Shown here: one piece after another, positions 61,577 through 64,000 of the stretch
Layout of the letters: each line of letters opens with the position of its first letter
Numbering within the stretch: the stretch's first letter is position 1
NCBI RefSeq assembly: GCF_018130695.1
Contig: NZ_JAFCJX010000007.1
Span: 245,047-309,046 of the forward strand
Length of the DNA stretch: 64,000 nucleotides
Direction: 5' to 3'
From: Bradyrhizobium jicamae
GTDB lineage: Bacteria; Pseudomonadota; Alphaproteobacteria; Rhizobiales; Xanthobacteraceae
Translations under genes and position numbers: made by a program
Notes under the pieces: generated by a model
Told to the model about the DNA's origin: nothing
The model's input: the letters and a program-made list of their open reading frames with translations, nothing else
The model's database searches: none

Positions 61577-63490
61577 ATGCAATTCCATCTCAACGGCTTC
61601 GAGCCTGGTGACCCCGAGATCGCCGATCCCGTCGCACGCGTGCTCCCCTCGGGCACGCCGGGCACGGTCCCCGAGGAGGTCGATGTCCTGATCGTCGGAT
61701 GCGGCCCGGCAGGTTTGACGCTGGCCGCCCAGCTCTCGGCCTTTCCCGACATCAAGACCTGCATCGTCGAGCAGAAGCCCGGCCGCCTGCTGCGCGGCCA
61801 GGCCGATGGCGTCGCCTGCCGGACCATGGAGATGTTCCACGCCTTCGGCTTCAGCGAGCGCGTGCTCAAGGAATCGTACTGGGTCAACGAGACCACTTTC
61901 TGGAAGCCGGACGGACGGAACACACAGCACATTGTGCGCAGCGGCCGGGTGCAGGACGTCGAGGACGGGCTGTCCGAGTTTCCGCACGTCATCCTCAATC
62001 AGGCGCGGGTGCATGATTGCTTCCTCGACGTGATGCGCAAATCGCCGGGCAGGCTCGAGCCGCATTACGGACGGCTGCTGCTCGATGTCAGCACCGATGC
62101 TGCTGTTGGCACCGACGATCACGCGGTGACGGTGAAGCTGGAGCGCGTCGATCCCGGCCACGAGGGCGAGATCGAGACCGTCAAGGCGCGCTACGTCGTC
62201 GGCTGTGACGGCGCGCGCAGCACGGTGCGCAAATCGATCGGGCGCGAGCTGCAGGGCGATTCCGCCAACCACGCCTGGGGCGTGATGGATGTGCTGGCTG
62301 TGACGGATTTCCCGGATATCCGCTTCAAGTCGTTGATCCAGTCGGCGAGCGACGGCAGCATCATCATCATCCCGCGCGAGGGCGGCTATCTGGTGCGCCT
62401 CTATGTCGAACTGACAAAACTCGATGCCGGCGAGCGCGTGGCGAGCCGCCACATCACCGCGGATGATCTGATCGCGAAGGCGCGGAAGATCCTGCATCCG
62501 CACACGCTCGACGTGAAGGAGATCGCGTGGTGGTCGGTCTACGAGATCGGCCAGCGTCTGACCGACAAGTTCGACGACGTGCCTGATGACGCGATCGCGA
62601 CGCGCCTGCCCCGCGTGTTCATCGCCGGCGACGCCTGCCACACCCACAGCCCGAAGGCCGGGCAGGGCATGAACGTCTCGATGCAGGACGCCTTCAATCT
62701 CGGCTGGAAGCTGGCCTCCGTGCTGCGCCGGCAGTGCGCGCCGAGCCTGCTGCACAGCTATTCGGCGGAGCGGCAGGCCGTCGCGAAAGAGCTGATCGAC
62801 TTCGATCGCGAATGGGCCGAGATCCTCGCATCCGCCAAGGGCAAGGAAGCCGATCCGGCCGAGACGCAGCGCTACTTCGTCCAGCACGGCCGCTACACCG
62901 CCGGGACCGCGACGCATTATCGTCCGTCCAGCCTGACCGGCGGCTCGAACCATCAGCAACTGGCCAAGGGGCTTCTGATCGGCACGCGCTTCCACTCCGC
63001 GCCGGTGATCCGGCTGGCCGATGGCAAGCCGATGCACCTCGGTCACGTGGCCAAGGCCGACGGCCGCTGGCGCATTTACGCTTTCGCCGGAGCGGGTGAT
63101 CCTTCGGCTGCTGACTCGGCAATGCGCTTGCTATGCCATTTCCTCTCCGAGGACCGCAATTCACCCGTCAAGAAATACACGCCTGATGGCACCGACATCG
63201 ATTCGGTGATCGACGTCCGGGCCGTGTTCCAGCAAGCGCACACCGATCTTGCCGTCGAGACGATGCCGCTGCTGTTGCTCCCCCGGAAAGGAAAGTACGG
63301 CCTGATCGACTACGAAAAGATGTTCTGTCCTGATCTGAAGAGCGACCAGGATATCTTCGCGTTGCGCGGCATCGATCGGAAAGTTGGCTGCATGGTGATC
63401 GTGCGCCCGGATCAATACGTCGCGCATATACTGCCGCTCGATGCGCACGCGCAACTCGCGGCGTTCTTCGATGGTTTCATGGTGAGGTGA
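61577..63490 (+). CDS. FAD-dependent aromatic hydroxylase (phenol 2-monooxygenase/3-hydroxybenzoate 4-hydroxylase type)
   Basis: A 637-residue flavoprotein with the FAD-binding GxGxxG (VGCGPAGLTLA, about residue 40), the DG motif (GCDGARSTVRK) and the GD motif (FIAGDACHTHSPKAGQGMN). A C-terminal thioredoxin-like domain follows (about 470-637). Length and C-terminal domain fit the phenol hydroxylase and MobA groups. It adds an oxygen to a phenolic ring using NADPH. It is divergent from a MarR-type repressor and preceded by a clear operator. Confidence 0.9.
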   Translation: MQFHLNGFEPGDPEIADPVARVLPSGTPGTVPEEVDVLIVGCGPAGLTLAAQLSAFPDIKTCIVEQKPGRLLRGQADGVACRTMEMFHAFGFSERVLKESYWVNETTFWKPDGRNTQHIVRSGRVQDVEDGLSEFPHVILNQARVHDCFLDVMRKSPGRLEPHYGRLLLDVSTDAAVGTDDHAVTVKLERVDPGHEGEIETVKARYVVGCDGARSTVRKSIGRELQGDSANHAWGVMDVLAVTDFPDIRFKSLIQSASDGSIIIIPREGGYLVRLYVELTKLDAGERVASRHITADDLIAKARKILHPHTLDVKEIAWWSVYEIGQRLTDKFDDVPDDAIATRLPRVFIAGDACHTHSPKAGQGMNVSMQDAFNLGWKLASVLRRQCAPSLLHSYSAERQAVAKELIDFDREWAEILASAKGKEADPAETQRYFVQHGRYTAGTATHYRPSSLTGGSNHQQLAKGLLIGTRFHSAPVIRLADGKPMHLGHVAKADGRWRIYAFAGAGDPSAADSAMRLLCHFLSEDRNSPVKKYTPDGTDIDSVIDVRAVFQQAHTDLAVETMPLLLLPRKGKYGLIDYEKMFCPDLKSDQDIFALRGIDRKVGCMVIVRPDQYVAHILPLDAHAQLAAFFDGFMVR

Positions 63491-63504
63491 GCATCCTGCT
63501 CGGG

Positions 63505-63635
63505 CTCCCTCTCCCGCTTGCGGGGGAGGGCGGGGTGGGGGTGTCTCCGCATCGGGATTCCCTGCGCGGAGAGAGCCCCCACCCGCCGCGCTCTTCGAGC
63601 GCATCGGCCTCCCCCGCACGCGGGAGAGGCGAAGC
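63505..63635. repeat. Palindromic intergenic element, inverted copy of 46874
   Basis: The arms CTCTCCCGCTTGCGGGGGAGG and CCTCCCCCGCACGCGGGAGAG flank a centre containing GGTGGGGGTGTCTCC and GCGCTCTTCGAGCGC. The centre reads as the reverse complement of the one at 46874-46996. It follows the hydroxylase gene directly. Confidence 0.8.
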
Positions 63636-63754
63636 GAGCCCGCGGGCAGCTTCCCGATAAAGCCAGCGCTCCCGCTGACATTAGACTGCTGATTTGCCCG
63701 ACGGCGCAAGACCCCGGCGCAAAAATATTTCGCCTTGCATGAATTTCTGATTAT

Positions 63755-64000
63755 GCTATATACGTGCCCATCTCACCCACTGAGGGGCGTTGCGCAATGT
63801 CACGAACGCGGGCTGGGATGCGGTGGACGCCGAACGTGCGATGGACATGCGCGCGCAAGGCGGACGGCGAAGTCGTGTGGGCCTGCCGCCCCGATGTTGG
63901 TGGTAAGCCCGTGAGAGGCCCAAAGCCGATCGCGGATGATGGTGGCACAAAAGCAGAGTCTCACCAGGGCGAGCACGTATAAGCCGTAAAGCCATCGCGC
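63755..64000. repeat. Start of a probable dispersed repeat, cut by the window end
   Basis: The stretch beginning near ACGTGCCCATCTCACCC and containing TCACGAACGCGGGCTGGGATG, and later AGCACGTATAAGCCGTAAAG, matches the general pattern of a several-hundred-base repeat I recall from Bradyrhizobium and Rhodopseudomonas intergenic DNA. A plus-strand frame from 63797 encodes a basic 61-residue peptide, but I treat it as a by-product of the repeat. Confidence 0.5.

Noticed and set aside
61424..63046. Upstream extension of the MarR frame through the hydroxylase gene
   Set aside because: The extension is antisense to the hydroxylase and would run across the operator; the MarR protein is complete from the GTG at 61423.
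63797..63982. Small basic protein at the right window edge
   Set aside because: It lies within sequence that looks like a dispersed repeat, and similar frames in such repeats are by-products.

Overview
The window looks like a chromosomal segment of a Bradyrhizobium-type alphaproteobacterium (Nitrobacteraceae). The DNA is GC-rich, DnaG, RpoD and RpoH have alphaproteobacterial features, the chlorite-dismutase-like protein closely resembles the short Nitrobacter form as I remember it, and the intergenic spaces carry several families of palindromic repeats of a kind I associate with this group. All family assignments come from reading motifs; no database search was run.

Layout. 0-4.3 kb: an exported LVIVD-repeat protein, a LysE exporter and a class III nucleotide cyclase with a zinc-knuckle-like N-terminus. 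4.7-10.8 kb: two Gly/Asn-rich repeat proteins, then a type I secretion ATPase and its HlyD-type adaptor, convergent with a LuxR-type regulator whose receiver has lost its phospho-Asp. I take this as the most interesting unit: a dedicated export system with non-RTX repeat cargo. 11-15.6 kb: small enzymes (N-formylglutamate amidohydrolase, two transglutaminase-like proteins, a gamma-glutamylcyclotransferase, a Cld-like heme protein). 15.7-20.1 kb: dnaG-rpoD, the housekeeping core. 20-30.6 kb: mixed small genes, transporters, hydrolases, a response regulator, a diguanylate cyclase, a peptidoglycan amidase and a 22-residue Lys/Ala peptide.

30.5-34.3 kb holds a LysR regulator and two TPR genes lying between the amidase gene and a second, truncated copy of its 3' end. 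This implies a duplication or insertion event. A second copy of the knuckle-type cyclase follows. 36-40.7 kb: small exported proteins, a probable Imm11-type immunity protein, rpoH and an RluD-type pseudouridine synthase. 40.8-46.5 kb: a Tat-exported Rieske protein and a PQQ alcohol dehydrogenase with the DxD lanthanide signature, convergent with a two-gene molybdenum aldehyde-oxidase-like enzyme. Together they could form a periplasmic alcohol-to-acid oxidation route.

47.2-50.4 kb: tRNA-Glu(CTC) followed by a gene-poor, lower-GC stretch with unknown small proteins and a HicAB toxin-antitoxin pair. 50.5-53 kb: LysM, CBS and YbaK/EbsC proteins. 53.2-58.2 kb: a malonate utilisation cluster (matB, matA divergent from madL, madM and a GntR regulator). 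58.3-63.5 kb: a BisC-type molybdoenzyme, a previously easy-to-miss 58-residue peptide with a double-glycine leader, a MarR regulator and a flavin hydroxylase sharing a nested palindromic operator. The window ends inside what appears to be an interspersed repeat.
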